Below are positions 1 through 9,110 of a stretch of DNA of 60,346 bases, in pieces. The notes under the pieces were generated by a model that did not search any database, was not told where the DNA came from, and was given only the letters and a program-made list of their open reading frames with translations. The translations under genes and the position numbers were made by a program. Each line of letters begins with the position of its first letter. The stretch's first letter is position 1. The stretch lies in NCBI GenBank assembly GCA_018823135.1, contig JAHJJF010000064.1, positions 1 through 60,346 on the forward strand. The letters run 5' to 3'. The stretch comes from Pseudomonadota bacterium. GTDB lineage: Bacteria > Desulfobacterota > Desulfobulbia > Desulfobulbales > CALZHT01.

Positions 1-807
1 GAAATTCTCGGGTTTGATTCCGAACCGTGCCTGGATTCTCTTGAGAGACACGAGACGCCCCCTTCTGAGGGAGGGTGTAAGAAAGGATTTGAGCTTCCTT
101 TCAAGGACCCGGGGGTCAACTTCGCTTTCAATGGCAATAACACCCTCGGTAATAATTTTCTGGAGCAGAAGCTCCTGGTCGGTCCTTTCGCGGAGATTCG
201 CCGCAAAGGGAACAAAAAAGAAATTGGAAAAAATAATCCCGTAGAGCGTTGAGGTCAGCGCAATGGGGATAGTTTTTAGAATGATCGAGGTATCTCCGAC
301 GCCTGCAAGCATGCCGATGAGCCCCACCACACTGCCCACCAGACCGAAGGACGGGAACAGATCAGACATGGTCCGTAGTACGCGCTCACAATCCTCCCGC
401 CGCATCTTGAAGAAATACATTTCAGTGTTGAGAATTTCCCGGATCTGATCGCGCTTCAATCCATCCACCAGGCAGCCCAGCGCCCTTCGTAAAAAAAGAA
501 TCGCGGTTTTTTCTTCTTCTTCCAGAGATAGAATCCCTTTGAAGCGTGATTTCACGGAAAGATCCACCAGAATCCCGACTATGTCTTCCGGCTTCTGGAC
601 TTCTGTTCTGTAGGATGACCATAACACCTGAAAGGCGATTTTCAGGCGGTCCATCCGATAACTGATAAGCGTTGCCCCGAAGGTGCCGCCGACGACAATC
701 AGCAACCCGGAAACATTGAAGTACAGCCAGATATTGCTGTGAATTGCAAATCCGCCAAAGAAAATAACGGTGCAACCTATCAAGCCCAGTATGTTTTTAT
801 ACTTCAT
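1..807 (-). CDS. motA: Flagellar motor stator protein MotA (partial, runs off the window start)
   Basis: Inner-membrane subunit of the ion-driven flagellar stator; with MotB it forms the channel that turns the rotor. The frame opens at an ATG at 805-807 behind a good Shine-Dalgarno (AAGGAGC) and stays open to base 1, so 269 residues are visible and the C-terminus is missing. Hydrophobic segments lie near residues 7-22 and 30-48; a charged cytoplasmic loop follows (about 50-145). The family signature is at about 152-205, including GLVGSVVGLIGML and ALTSTLYG. It sits 23 bp downstream of motB in the same direction, so the order is motB-motA, the reverse of the usual one. A TolQ/ExbB-like relative is possible but the MotB partner argues for MotA. 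Confidence 0.87.
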   Translation of the reverse strand, partial: MKYKNILGLIGCTVIFFGGFAIHSNIWLYFNVSGLLIVVGGTFGATLISYRMDRLKIAFQVLWSSYRTEVQKPEDIVGILVDLSVKSRFKGILSLEEEEKTAILFLRRALGCLVDGLKRDQIREILNTEMYFFKMRREDCERVLRTMSDLFPSFGLVGSVVGLIGMLAGVGDTSIILKTIPIALTSTLYGIIFSNFFFVPFAANLRERTDQELLLQKIITEGVIAIESEVDPRVLERKLKSFLTPSLRRGRLVSLKRIQARFGIKPENF

Positions 808-830
808 TGATGCTCCTTACGAGTCCATCA

Positions 831-1904
831 TCATTGTTCATAAATATTACGCAAACCAACCGGCAGCGGCTCGGAAGGTTCACGGGTGATAATAATTTCG
901 ACCCGCCGGTTCAGCGCCCTGTTTTTTGGTGTATCATTGGGACTGATCGGTTGATAATATGAATGCCCGGTGACAAAAAATCGATTCCCGGGCAGCCGCA
1001 TTTCTTCAATCAGAAATCTTGCCACCGAAGAGGCGCGCACCACCGACAATTCCCAGTTTGTGGAAAATTGCGGCGTGTGGATCGGCACACTGTCGGTATG
1101 GCCGACAACATTTATCATATAGGAGGTCCGCCTGATAAGATCGGCAATCTTGACAAGGGATTTCTTCGCCTCGGATTTGAGATCCGCCCTGCCCGGTTCG
1201 AACAGCAGATCGCCGGTGAGGATAATTCGAAGCGTCTTGTCCGCTGCCAGATCGACTGAGGCGAACTCTCTGAGGTCGGCAGCTTCAAGGGTCTGGCGAC
1301 TCACATCGTACATCTTGGAAATAGAACCCTCCAGAGGACCGGACGGGTCGATGGGTCCACCACCGCCGAGCCCGGTTATTGATTTTTCTCCGAGTCCGCC
1401 GAAACGGCCGATGGATGTCTCTTCCTCGGATAAAAAATCACGGTTTGCAAGCTGAAAAATGTACATAACCGCAAACATGATGAACATGGTCATCATCAGG
1501 TCCGACCAGACCACCGACCAGTGAAACGGTTTAGGCATCCTGGAGCGGTAGAAGGTATCATCTTCAGCATAGACATTAAACGACGTCTGAAAACCGTCGC
1601 CGACAAAAGGGGTTGGCAAATGCTCATCAGGATCCTCCTGATCACTTTTTTCATCAGCGCCTTCAGACCCGCTGCCTGCCTGCGACTCTCCAGAAGGGAC
1701 CTTTTCCTGGTCAGCAGGACTCCCAAAAGAAGCTTCTATTGCAGGCTCTTCCGGAGGATTTCCCGAATGCCCGGCTGCCTCAGCCTCAGGCCTGAGCAAA
1801 GCGGCGTCCGGCGTCAATATCTCCTGCGCGGTTTCAGATCCGTTATCAACCCCTTCACCCCATGGTCTGTCGTTGGAACTCATGCTCCAAAAATCCTCAT
1901 TCAT
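831..1904 (-). CDS. motB: Flagellar motor stator protein MotB with long acidic N-terminal extension
   Basis: Peptidoglycan-anchored stator partner of MotA. A single membrane segment (about 131-150) carries the expected channel aspartate at residue 135 (context WSDLMMTMF). The OmpA-like peptidoglycan-binding domain covers about 228-345, with VGHTDSVPI and NRALNRRVEI as family hallmarks. Ordinary MotB has a short cytoplasmic N-terminus; here about 125 residues rich in Glu, Asp, Ser, Gly and Pro precede the membrane helix. The ATG at 1881-1883 (residue 8) is an alternative start with GAGGA upstream. It is followed directly by motA. Confidence 0.88.
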   Translation of the reverse strand: MNEDFWSMSSNDRPWGEGVDNGSETAQEILTPDAALLRPEAEAAGHSGNPPEEPAIEASFGSPADQEKVPSGESQAGSGSEGADEKSDQEDPDEHLPTPFVGDGFQTSFNVYAEDDTFYRSRMPKPFHWSVVWSDLMMTMFIMFAVMYIFQLANRDFLSEEETSIGRFGGLGEKSITGLGGGGPIDPSGPLEGSISKMYDVSRQTLEAADLREFASVDLAADKTLRIILTGDLLFEPGRADLKSEAKKSLVKIADLIRRTSYMINVVGHTDSVPIHTPQFSTNWELSVVRASSVARFLIEEMRLPGNRFFVTGHSYYQPISPNDTPKNRALNRRVEIIITREPSEPLPVGLRNIYEQ

Positions 1905-2079
1905 AGATAAGCACGGTTAAAGAATGGTCACCCTCATATCATATTCTTTCCTACATATCGGATCATTATGATTTTTCTCAAAAATTAAATGAACTCCCCC
2001 GCAGTTCGACTGAGCGTGCAATAACTCGTGCATGCCAAACAGGATACCTCGGTTAATGCTTGCAGGGATACTGGAAACC

Positions 2080-2643
2080 TTATTTCAAGAATGGCAATAG
2101 CGCCCGGAATTCATCAGTGCCTGCCTTCATGAGCAGATCATAAATGATCATTTCGGTGCTGCCGACAATTCCGCCGATCTGCCTGATCCTTTCAAGACCT
2201 GTCTCATAATTATGCGGTACCCTCGATGAAACCGCGTCACTTGCAACCCAGACATTATACCCTTCTTTTAGCGCGCCGAGCACGGTCTGATAAATGCAGA
2301 TATGAGTCTCAACTCCGCAAACGATCAGGGTATTTACTCCGCCCCCCAGAGCTTCCGCGGCTTTCTGAATCGCCTTGTTTCCAAAACAACCGAACTCGAA
2401 TTTATCAAGGGGTGTCACCCCGTTAAGTTCCGCCTGGATTTCAGGGAGCAATGCGCCGATTTTTGCGACATACTGGGTGGTGGCGATAATCGGCACATTC
2501 AACGTATTAGCTGTCTTCATCAGCAACACGGAATTCCTGATCACCCTTTCCCTTTCAAGGATCACCGGCATCATCCTTTCCTGAATATCCACGACCAGCA
2601 ATGCACATTGCGCAGGCTTCAAATGGGTCAGATTTTCACTCAT
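2080..2643 (-). CDS. Isochorismatase-family cysteine hydrolase
   Basis: Cytoplasmic hydrolase of the isochorismatase/nicotinamidase superfamily, 187 aa and full length. The catalytic triad is visible: Asp19 in VVDIQE, Lys81 in LDKFEF, and Cys116 in GVETHIC following the cis-peptide-type Gly-Val. The C-terminal VASDAVSSR stretch is also typical. The sequence is closest in style to YcaC-type members, whose substrates are poorly defined, so no substrate is assigned. It stands alone between motB and the divergent asnS; nothing next to it suggests NAD or siderophore metabolism. Confidence 0.82.
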   Translation of the reverse strand: MSENLTHLKPAQCALLVVDIQERMMPVILERERVIRNSVLLMKTANTLNVPIIATTQYVAKIGALLPEIQAELNGVTPLDKFEFGCFGNKAIQKAAEALGGGVNTLIVCGVETHICIYQTVLGALKEGYNVWVASDAVSSRVPHNYETGLERIRQIGGIVGSTEMIIYDLLMKAGTDEFRALLPFLK

Positions 2644-2799
2644 TTTATTATTCTCCTCTTTCTTTTCTTTCTCAGCAGTATTATTCAGGATTAAAACGTA
2701 ATCGATGGATTAGCGACAAAAATAAATGTTTTGAGTATACTTGCCGCTGATTAAAAAATCGAAAAATATTCTTTCCTTGTTTTTTGCAGGAGTTTTTTT

Positions 2800-4191
2800 A
2801 TGCAGCATCTCCGGATACGAAATATTCTGAGCGCCAATCACATTGGCGAAACCCTTGAAGTCCGGGGATGGGTCCGGACCCGCAGAGATTCCAAGAACGA
2901 CTTTTCCTTTCTTGAAATAAATGACGGATCATGCCTGGCCAATATTCAGGTAATCGCCGACAAATCTCTTGAAAACTTTCTTACCGAGATCAGAAAACTC
3001 ACCGCCGGATGCGCGGTCAAGGTCCGGGGTGAAATCAAGGAATCGCCGGCCAAGGGGCAGGAAGTGGAACTCCTTGCCGCACACATTGAGGTTGTGGGCT
3101 GGGCGCCGGCAGAGACATATCCTTTACAGAAAAAACGCCATTCCTTTGAATTCCTGCGCGAAATCGCTCATCTCCGGCCGCGCACCAACAGCCTGGGCGC
3201 CGTTGCCCGGGTGCGCAACGCCCTTTCTTTTGCAATCCACAAATTCTTCCAGGATCGTGAGTTTTTTCTGGTCCACACGCCGATCATCACCACCAGCAAC
3301 TGCGAAGGCGCGGGCGAGATGTTTACGGTCACCGCCTTTGATCTGGACAATCTGCCCAGGGATTCAGGGAAAACCGATTTCAACAGGGATTTCTTCGGCC
3401 GCCGGGCAGGGCTCACAGTCAGCGGCCAGCTTGAGGCGGAGATTTACGCCATGGCGTTGGGGAATGTCTACACCTTCGGCCCGACATTCCGTGCCGAAAA
3501 CTCCAATACCAGCAGGCACCTGGCTGAATTCTGGATGATCGAGCCGGAAATGGCCTTCTGCGATCTTAAGGAAGATATTGATCTGGCTGAAGCAATGCTC
3601 AAATTTCTGGTGCGGTATATTTTAGAGAATTGCGCGGAGGATCTGGCGCTTTTCAACCAGTTTATCGACAAAGAGCTGATGGCCCGCCTGAGCAATGTGG
3701 TTGCCCATGAATTCGTCCGCATCACCTACACCGAGGCAGTTGAACGCCTGCATAAATCCGGCAGAACCTTTGATTATAAAGTTGAGTGGGGCATTGATCT
3801 GCAGTCGGAACATGAACGGTATCTCACCGAAGAAGTCTTCAAATGCCCGGTGGTGATCATTGATTATCCCAAATCCATCAAACCCTTTTACATGCGGGTA
3901 AACGACGATAACAGAACCGTTGCCGCCATGGACATCCTGTTCCCAGGAATCGGTGAAATAATCGGCGGCAGTCAGCGCGAAGAGCGCCTGGATATTCTTG
4001 AAAAGCGAATGGACGAACTGAATTTAAGCAAAGAGGAATATGACTGGTATCTTGATCTCCGCAGGTATGGAAGCGCCCCGCATGCAGGGTTCGGATTGGG
4101 ATTTGAGCGGATGGTGCAGTTTGTCACCGGCATGAAAAATATCCGCGAAGTAATTCCTTTTCCCAGGACTCCCGGATCAGCCAGGTTCTAG
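2800..4191 (+). CDS. asnS: Asparagine--tRNA ligase
   Basis: Class IIb aminoacyl-tRNA synthetase that charges tRNA-Asn. The N-terminal OB-fold anticodon-binding domain is at about 1-105 ([19 protein letters not shown]). The catalytic core carries motif 2 around 228-245 ([16 protein letters not shown]) and motif 3 around 430-444 ([12 protein letters not shown]). The C-terminus [12 protein letters not shown] is characteristic of AsnS rather than AspS. The 463 aa length is normal. The start has an AGGAG Shine-Dalgarno. It is divergent from the hydrolase at 2080-2643 and convergent with the PilZ-type gene at 4205. Confidence 0.96.
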   Translation: MQHLRIRNILSANHIGETLEVRGWVRTRRDSKNDFSFLEINDGSCLANIQVIADKSLENFLTEIRKLTAGCAVKVRGEIKESPAKGQEVELLAAHIEVVGWAPAETYPLQKKRHSFEFLREIAHLRPRTNSLGAVARVRNALSFAIHKFFQDREFFLVHTPIITTSNCEGAGEMFTVTAFDLDNLPRDSGKTDFNRDFFGRRAGLTVSGQLEAEIYAMALGNVYTFGPTFRAENSNTSRHLAEFWMIEPEMAFCDLKEDIDLAEAMLKFLVRYILENCAEDLALFNQFIDKELMARLSNVVAHEFVRITYTEAVERLHKSGRTFDYKVEWGIDLQSEHERYLTEEVFKCPVVIIDYPKSIKPFYMRVNDDNRTVAAMDILFPGIGEIIGGSQREERLDILEKRMDELNLSKEEYDWYLDLRRYGSAPHAGFGLGFERMVQFVTGMKNIREVIPFPRTPGSARF

Positions 4192-4204
4192 CCCCGATGC
4201 CCCA

Positions 4205-4681
4205 TCAAGGCATCAGAAAGAAACCAAGGGCCTTTTCCTGATCGTGCATGGCGGGTTCCGCAAATTCGCAGCCGACATAGCATTTCTCAATAAGTTTAAC
4301 AACTACCTTTCTGTCGATTATGGTTTTATGGGGGTCATCCAGAGCGAATTTCAATTCAAACTGATCGCCCACCTGAAGACCGATTTTCGCGGGTATCTTG
4401 AGACCGATTCCGCCCTTGGATACATTCAGAATCCTGACGCTTATCCAGCCGCTATTGCCTTTCAGACTCTTGATATTGCCATTGAAGTTTACAGACTTCC
4501 GATAGGTTTTCCTGAAATCGAGTCGGACGTTGAACACGGCTTTACAAGGACATTTCGCCTTGAGAACGTGCGTATTTCCCTTGAATTTACTTACATCGAC
4601 AGTCCTGATATCGCCACACTCGGGGCATTTGATGGTTGTTGTGTTGTTCTTATTGACAAAAACTTTCTGAATATCTTCCAT
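4205..4681 (-). CDS. Zinc-ribbon-like / PilZ domain protein (paralogue 1)
   Basis: 158 aa. An N-terminal cysteine cluster (CPECG at 19-23 and CPC at about 44-46) looks like a small metal-binding ribbon. It is followed by a PilZ-type domain from about residue 55. The PilZ c-di-GMP signatures are both recognisable: RKTYR fits RxxxR and NVSKGGIG fits (D/N)xSxxG. Binding of c-di-GMP is therefore plausible but inferred. A colinear paralogue lies at 30341-30823. The gene is monocistronic as far as can be seen and convergent with asnS, with only 13 bp between the stop codons. Confidence 0.72.
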   Translation of the reverse strand: MEDIQKVFVNKNNTTTIKCPECGDIRTVDVSKFKGNTHVLKAKCPCKAVFNVRLDFRKTYRKSVNFNGNIKSLKGNSGWISVRILNVSKGGIGLKIPAKIGLQVGDQFELKFALDDPHKTIIDRKVVVKLIEKCYVGCEFAEPAMHDQEKALGFFLMP

Positions 4682-4941
4682 TTTTAAAACCGTTTTTCAA
4701 GAATTGGCGTTCCCCGCAACAGATACGCACCCTTCGGGTATACATATAGATTCAGGGCGACAGGGATGCACCCTAAGGGCAAAAAAAACTTGCTGATTCT
4801 GTTCACAAACACAGCCTAACTGTTTATGTTATTTGACCTTAATACTGAGTTGTTTTCGATGCGTCAATGAAAAATTTGTCGAATCATTACTCTCTCTATC
4901 TGTTTATCATACGGATTAAACAAATAAATCAGGAAATCACC

Positions 4942-5487
4942 TCAAAACTTCTTAAACATCCCGGTGAGTTTATTTTCCCTTTCAGCCAGAAACTCCCTAT
5001 CAAGTTTTTCTTTAAGTTTCGGCTTTTTTTCAAGAAGAACTTTAGCTGCGAGAAATGCGCCGGTCCCGGTCAATCCTTGGCAATTCTTTAACTTTGCCTT
5101 TGTATCATCCTTGACATGCTCAAGAAGAACCTTGCAACTGGCCGACCCGGTCTGTTCGATAAAACGATCATGAAACTCCTTGACGGTTTTCCTGAAATCC
5201 TTCCGCTTCATCCCGCCGGGGGAATCAGGGCCCAGAAAAAGCCCAAGGCCGATACTTGCGCCGGATATGGCGCCGCATAAATTTTCCGCTCCCCCGAGAC
5301 CGTGACAGAACCCGGAAGCCAGCCGTATGGACAGTGCAGGGTCAACTTCGCCGCCGAAAGCTTTATTCAATACATAAAAAACCGCTTCGGAGCAGCATAT
5401 CCTGCGGGCGGAAAAACAGTTTTCCGCCCGCAGACGCACCTGCTCCGCTATTTCATCATTTTCACTTATTTCGCTGGAATAATTCAT
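4942..5487 (-). CDS. C_GCAxxG_C_C family redox-type protein
   Basis: 181 aa, soluble. Seven cysteines are spaced as in the C_GCAxxG_C_C family: Cys24, Cys31-Cys32, Cys61 in GFCHGLGG, Cys71 in LCGAISGA, Cys118 and Cys136 in KNCQGLTG. The family is thought to be redox active or metal binding and often occurs in anaerobes; the physiological role is unknown. It lies just downstream of clpB in the same orientation (83 bp gap), so co-transcription with a stress chaperone is possible. The C-terminal 40 residues are Lys/Glu rich. Confidence 0.75.
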   Translation of the reverse strand: MNYSSEISENDEIAEQVRLRAENCFSARRICCSEAVFYVLNKAFGGEVDPALSIRLASGFCHGLGGAENLCGAISGASIGLGLFLGPDSPGGMKRKDFRKTVKEFHDRFIEQTGSASCKVLLEHVKDDTKAKLKNCQGLTGTGAFLAAKVLLEKKPKLKEKLDREFLAERENKLTGMFKKF

Positions 5488-5570
5488 CTGTCTTTATTTT
5501 TCCCCTAAAAAAATTCATGCCGAGCAAAACAGACTATCATAACTCCGTCGGCTTCGAAACTCTCTTTCCC

Positions 5571-8162
5571 TTATTTTTTTGAAAAACGCAGCGCCTCTTC
5601 GCCCGGTTCAGAATCTATGAGGATCGTATCGCCTTCGATGAATGTTCCGTCGAGGATCCGCATGGCCAGGGAATCCAGAATATATCGCTGAATTGCCCGT
5701 TTCAGCGGTCGCGCGCCATAAGCCGGATCATAGCCTGCTTCAATAAGAAAATGTTTTGCAGCTTCGGTCAAGTCCACGGCGAATTTCTGCTCGGCAAGAC
5801 GTTTGGTGAGCAGATCAACCTGAAGATCAATGATCCGGGTAAGATCCTCCCTGGTAAGGCCGTGGAAAATGATAATTTCATCGATTCTGTTCAAAAATTC
5901 CGGCCGGAACTGCTGATGCAGGATCTCATCAATCCTCGTCTTCATCTCTGCAGGATTACCCTGTCCCATTTCCATGATAAATTGGCTGCCGAGATTGGAG
6001 GTCATGATAAGAATGGTATTCTTGAAATCAACCGTGCGGCCTTTGCCGTCGGTCATTCTGCCGTCGTCAAGGATCTGCAGCAGGACATTGAACACATCCG
6101 GGTGCGCCTTTTCAATCTCATCAAAAAGAATAACCGCATACGGCTTCCGGCGTACCGCCTCGGTAAGATAACCGCCCTCCTCGTAGCCGACATAGCCCGG
6201 AGGCGCGCCGATCAGCCGGGCAACGGAATGCTTTTCCATGTACTCCGACATATCAAGACGCACCATGGCCCGTTCGCTGTCAAAGAGAAACTCCGCAAGA
6301 CTCCGGGCAAGCTCGGTCTTTCCCACACCGGTTGGCCCGAGAAAAATAAATGAGCCAAGCGGTCGGTTCGGATCCTGAAGCCCGGCCCGTGATCGCCGTA
6401 CTGCATTGGCAACCGCCGCAATGGCTTCACTCTGCCCCACCACCCTTTTTGCAAGATTTTCATCGGCGTGGACCAGTTTTTCCTTCTCCCCGGTGAGCAG
6501 CCGGTCAACCGGGATTCCGGTCCACTTGGCAATAACGCTTGCAATGTCTTCTTCGTCTACCTCTTCCTTGAGCATCTTCCGGTCTTTCTGAATCTCGGCA
6601 AGATGCGCCTTTTCCTGTTCAAGTTGTTTCTCAAGGTCAGCGATCTTTCCGTAGCGGATCTCGGCTACCTTGCTCAGATCTCCCAGGCGCTGGGCCTGTT
6701 GCTCGGCAACCCCCGCCTCTTCGATTCTTGCCTTGATATCCCTGATTTTCTGGATAATGTCCCGCTCCAGATTCCAATGCCCCTTCATACTGCGCAGCGA
6801 TTCGTTAATGTCCGCAAGTTCGGCTTCGATTTTGTTCAGGCGCTCCTTGGAGGCCTTGTCCCTTTCCTTTTTCAGCGCCTCCTTTTCAATCTCAAGTTTG
6901 ATCCGCTTTCTGTCCACTTCATCAATTTCGGTGGGCATGCTGTCAATTTCAATCCGCAATTTCGAGGCAGCTTCGTCAATCAGATCAATGGCCTTATCCG
7001 GCAGGAAACGATCGGTAATGTAACGATTGGAAAGGGTAGCCGCCGCAACGGTAGCCGAATCGGTAATCCGCACCCCGTGATGCACTTCATATTTTTCCTT
7101 GATGCCCCGGAGAATGGCAATGGTGTCTTCAACCGAGGGTTCCCGCACCAGGACCTGCTGGAAACGACGTTCAAGGGCCGCGTCCTTTTCAATGGTGCGA
7201 TACTCGTTTAAGGTGGTTGCGCCGACACAATGCAGTTCGCCGCGGGCCAGCGCGGGTTTGAGCATGTTCGACGCATCCATGGCGCCTTCGGCGGCGCCCG
7301 CACCCACCAGGGTGTGAATCTCGTCGATGAACAGAATGATCTCGCCTTCGCGTTTCTGCACTTCTTTAAGCACCGCCTTCAGACGGTCTTCAAATTCGCC
7401 GCGATATTTGGCGCCGGCAATAAGCGCGCCCATATCAAGGGCAACAACCTGTTTATTCTTCAGGGTCTCAGGGATATCACCATTGACGATGCGCTGCGCA
7501 AGTCCTTCGACAATCGCGGTTTTACCGACGCCGGGCTCGCCGATCAGCACCGGGTTGTTCTTGGTTCGCCGCGAAAGGACCTGCACCACCCGTCTCACCT
7601 CGTCATCCCTGCCGATCACCGGATCGATCTTTCCCTGGCGGGCAAGGTCGGTTAGGTTTCGGGCGTATTTCTCAAGGGCCTGATATTTTTCTTCAGGATT
7701 CGGGTCAGTGACCCGTTGATTGCCGCGCACCGAAACAAGTGCTTTCAGAAAACCGTCGCGGCTAACGCCGCTCTTGCTGAACAGCGCCGAAATCCCCGGA
7801 TCCTTCTCTCCGAGGAGAGCCAGAAAGAAATGCTCCTGACTGACATAATCATCCTGCATTTCCTTGGCGACTTTAAACGCATCATCCAGGATTTTCTTCA
7901 GACGCGGCGAGGCATACACCTGGCCAAAACCCGAGCCGCTCACCTGCGGTTTTCGCTGAATGATCGCCTCGACGCCGGCAGCAAGCTGCGCCGGATCAAT
8001 GCCCATTTTCTGCAGCACCGGAACAATCACCCCTTCCGTCTGCTGCAACAGGACCAGCAGAAGATGCTCCGGATAAATTTCCTGATGCCCTTTGCTTTCA
8101 GCAAGATTCTGGGCTGCCTGGATAGCTTCCTGGGATTTCAAGGTAAACTTGTCAAACTGCAT
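5571..8162 (-). CDS. clpB: ATP-dependent disaggregase ClpB
   Basis: Hexameric cytoplasmic AAA+ chaperone that extracts polypeptides from aggregates with DnaK/DnaJ/GrpE. Domains in order: Clp-N repeats (1-145), first AAA+ module with Walker [10 protein letters not shown] near 205, coiled-coil middle domain (about 400-530) with Glu/Lys/Arg heptads, second AAA+ module with Walker [10 protein letters not shown] near 610, and a C-terminal ClpB domain containing [10 protein letters not shown]. The 863 aa length matches ClpB, and the middle domain separates it from ClpA/ClpC. The start has a strong GGAGGA. grpE-dnaK is far away at 45-47.7 kb. Confidence 0.97.
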   Translation of the reverse strand: MQFDKFTLKSQEAIQAAQNLAESKGHQEIYPEHLLLVLLQQTEGVIVPVLQKMGIDPAQLAAGVEAIIQRKPQVSGSGFGQVYASPRLKKILDDAFKVAKEMQDDYVSQEHFFLALLGEKDPGISALFSKSGVSRDGFLKALVSVRGNQRVTDPNPEEKYQALEKYARNLTDLARQGKIDPVIGRDDEVRRVVQVLSRRTKNNPVLIGEPGVGKTAIVEGLAQRIVNGDIPETLKNKQVVALDMGALIAGAKYRGEFEDRLKAVLKEVQKREGEIILFIDEIHTLVGAGAAEGAMDASNMLKPALARGELHCVGATTLNEYRTIEKDAALERRFQQVLVREPSVEDTIAILRGIKEKYEVHHGVRITDSATVAAATLSNRYITDRFLPDKAIDLIDEAASKLRIEIDSMPTEIDEVDRKRIKLEIEKEALKKERDKASKERLNKIEAELADINESLRSMKGHWNLERDIIQKIRDIKARIEEAGVAEQQAQRLGDLSKVAEIRYGKIADLEKQLEQEKAHLAEIQKDRKMLKEEVDEEDIASVIAKWTGIPVDRLLTGEKEKLVHADENLAKRVVGQSEAIAAVANAVRRSRAGLQDPNRPLGSFIFLGPTGVGKTELARSLAEFLFDSERAMVRLDMSEYMEKHSVARLIGAPPGYVGYEEGGYLTEAVRRKPYAVILFDEIEKAHPDVFNVLLQILDDGRMTDGKGRTVDFKNTILIMTSNLGSQFIMEMGQGNPAEMKTRIDEILHQQFRPEFLNRIDEIIIFHGLTREDLTRIIDLQVDLLTKRLAEQKFAVDLTEAAKHFLIEAGYDPAYGARPLKRAIQRYILDSLAMRILDGTFIEGDTILIDSEPGEEALRFSKK

Positions 8163-8317
8163 ATGTTCCTCCGTTTCACGGTAATTTTATCGATTTACAA
8201 CCATTCAATAATGTAAGCTTTTTTATCTACCAGCCTTGTCGTTTACAAACGGTAAGAGCGCGTCCGGAATCTGTCAAGCGAGGCGGAAATTATCAAAAAA
8301 TACTTTGCGTTTTTTTC

Positions 8318-8347
8318 TTGACATCAAAATGGAACTCAACGAATAAT
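8318..8347 (+). promoter_or_regulatory. Sigma-70-like promoter
   Basis: TTGACA at 8318-8323 (perfect -35), 18-bp spacer, then AATAAT at 8342-8347 (5 of 6 to TATAAT). Transcription would start near 8354, which is inside the longest version of the next ORF and therefore argues for that gene starting downstream, at 8406 or 8412. Confidence 0.5.
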
Positions 8348-8405
8348 CATGATAGTGTCCCTGGGGAGGTCACTTTTTCATTCTCTTCTGAAAACCATCC
8401 GAAAC

Positions 8406-8651
8406 ATGAATATGGATTTATACGAATACGACATTACCAAGCATTCTTTGGAATCTTCAAAAGAGCTTGTGTATTATTGTACGGAATCAGGAGAATGCAG
8501 CCTGGGCCAGGTCCCTGAAAGCCAGACCCGGCTTGTAAATGAAATCCTGAATGAAAAAGGCACGGCAGGCTGGGAACTGGTACAGCTTATTTTCGGATCC
8601 GAAGGTTTTCTTGCCATCTGGAAGAGAATAATCAAACACATAGACAATTAG
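8406..8651 (+). CDS. Small DUF4177-like protein
   Basis: About 81 aa from this start. The pattern MDLYEYDI at the N-terminus, then LNEKGTAGWELVQL and GFLAIWKR, matches the short DUF4177-type fold, whose function is unknown. The reading frame extends up to an ATG at 8349, but the predicted promoter would begin transcription after that codon and the extra 19 residues do not look like part of the domain. No convincing Shine-Dalgarno precedes 8406 or 8412; a GGGGAGG at 8363-8369 is too far away. It is followed 45 bp later by a second small gene. Confidence 0.6.
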   Translation: MNMDLYEYDITKHSLESSKELVYYCTESGECSLGQVPESQTRLVNEILNEKGTAGWELVQLIFGSEGFLAIWKRIIKHIDN

Positions 8652-8696
8652 GCACACCATTTCTTTTATTCTCCAATTAAGGAGAGGAGGCACCAC

Positions 8697-8879
8697 ATGA
8701 CGATGAACGAAATAAAACAAAAAGCTCAACAAATGGGAATCAAGGTCGGCAAGATGAAGAAAGGCGATCTCATCCGGTCCATCCAGGTTGAGGAAGGGAA
8801 TTTCCCCTGTTTCGGGACACCCAGCAACCACTGCGATCAGCTGGAATGCTCCTGGAGAAATGACTGCCTGGCAACCTGA
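8697..8879 (+). CDS. 60-aa SAP-like helix peptide with cysteine-rich tail
   Basis: A very short gene with an excellent AAGGAGAGGAGG ribosome site. The N-terminal half (about 1-30) resembles a SAP/Rho-N type helix-extended-helix, with MGIKVGKMKKGDLIRSIQ. The C-terminal half carries four cysteines (CFGT, HCDQLEC, NDCL) and could bind a metal. SAP-like folds usually touch nucleic acid, so a small nucleic-acid or regulatory role is conceivable but not shown. It probably shares a transcript with the DUF4177-like gene upstream; a terminator follows at 8904. Confidence 0.68.
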   Translation: MTMNEIKQKAQQMGIKVGKMKKGDLIRSIQVEEGNFPCFGTPSNHCDQLECSWRNDCLAT

Positions 8880-8903
8880 TACAAAACCCACATATCATCA
8901 CAA

Positions 8904-8949
8904 CTCTGTCATGTCCGGTAATTTGATCCGGGCATGACAGAGAATTTTC
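8904..8949 (+). terminator. Rho-independent-type terminator
   Basis: Stem CTCTGTCATGTCCGG (8904-8918) pairs with CCGGGCATGACAGAG (8928-8942) over 15 positions with one G-T wobble and a 9-nt loop, followed by AATTTT. It separates the small genes at 8.4-8.9 kb from mtnP. The U-tract is short. Confidence 0.7.
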
Positions 8950-9021
8950 ACGGTGGTTCCCTCGGCCTGAAACCCTGCCCCATTCCCGGACTTTCCTCCC
9001 CCTGTATAGCGGTATTTCCCC

Positions 9022-9049
9022 TTGACAGATTATTCATTCCTGTTGTAAC
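9022..9049 (+). promoter_or_regulatory. Possible promoter for mtnP-apt
   Basis: TTGACA at 9022-9027, 16-bp spacer, TGTAAC at 9044-9049 (4 of 6). It lies between the terminator at 8904-8949 and the mtnP start. Confidence 0.35.
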
Positions 9050-9110
9050 CATCTTTTGCTGATAATCAGTTTTTTCTATTCTAGAATACTTGACCTAATC
9101 CAAGAAGCGG

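Noticed and set aside
422-775. 117-aa minus-strand ORF
   Set aside because: It is out of frame with the open motA frame (1-807), which has clear family similarity.
816-828. TTACGAGTCCATC in the motB-motA gap, similar to ACTCGTAAAAAGTC near 56360 on the other strand
   Set aside because: The match is about 11 bases and here overlaps the motA ribosome site; probably chance.
2302-2694. 130-aa plus-strand ORF
   Set aside because: Antisense to the isochorismatase-family gene, with no ribosome site and biased composition.
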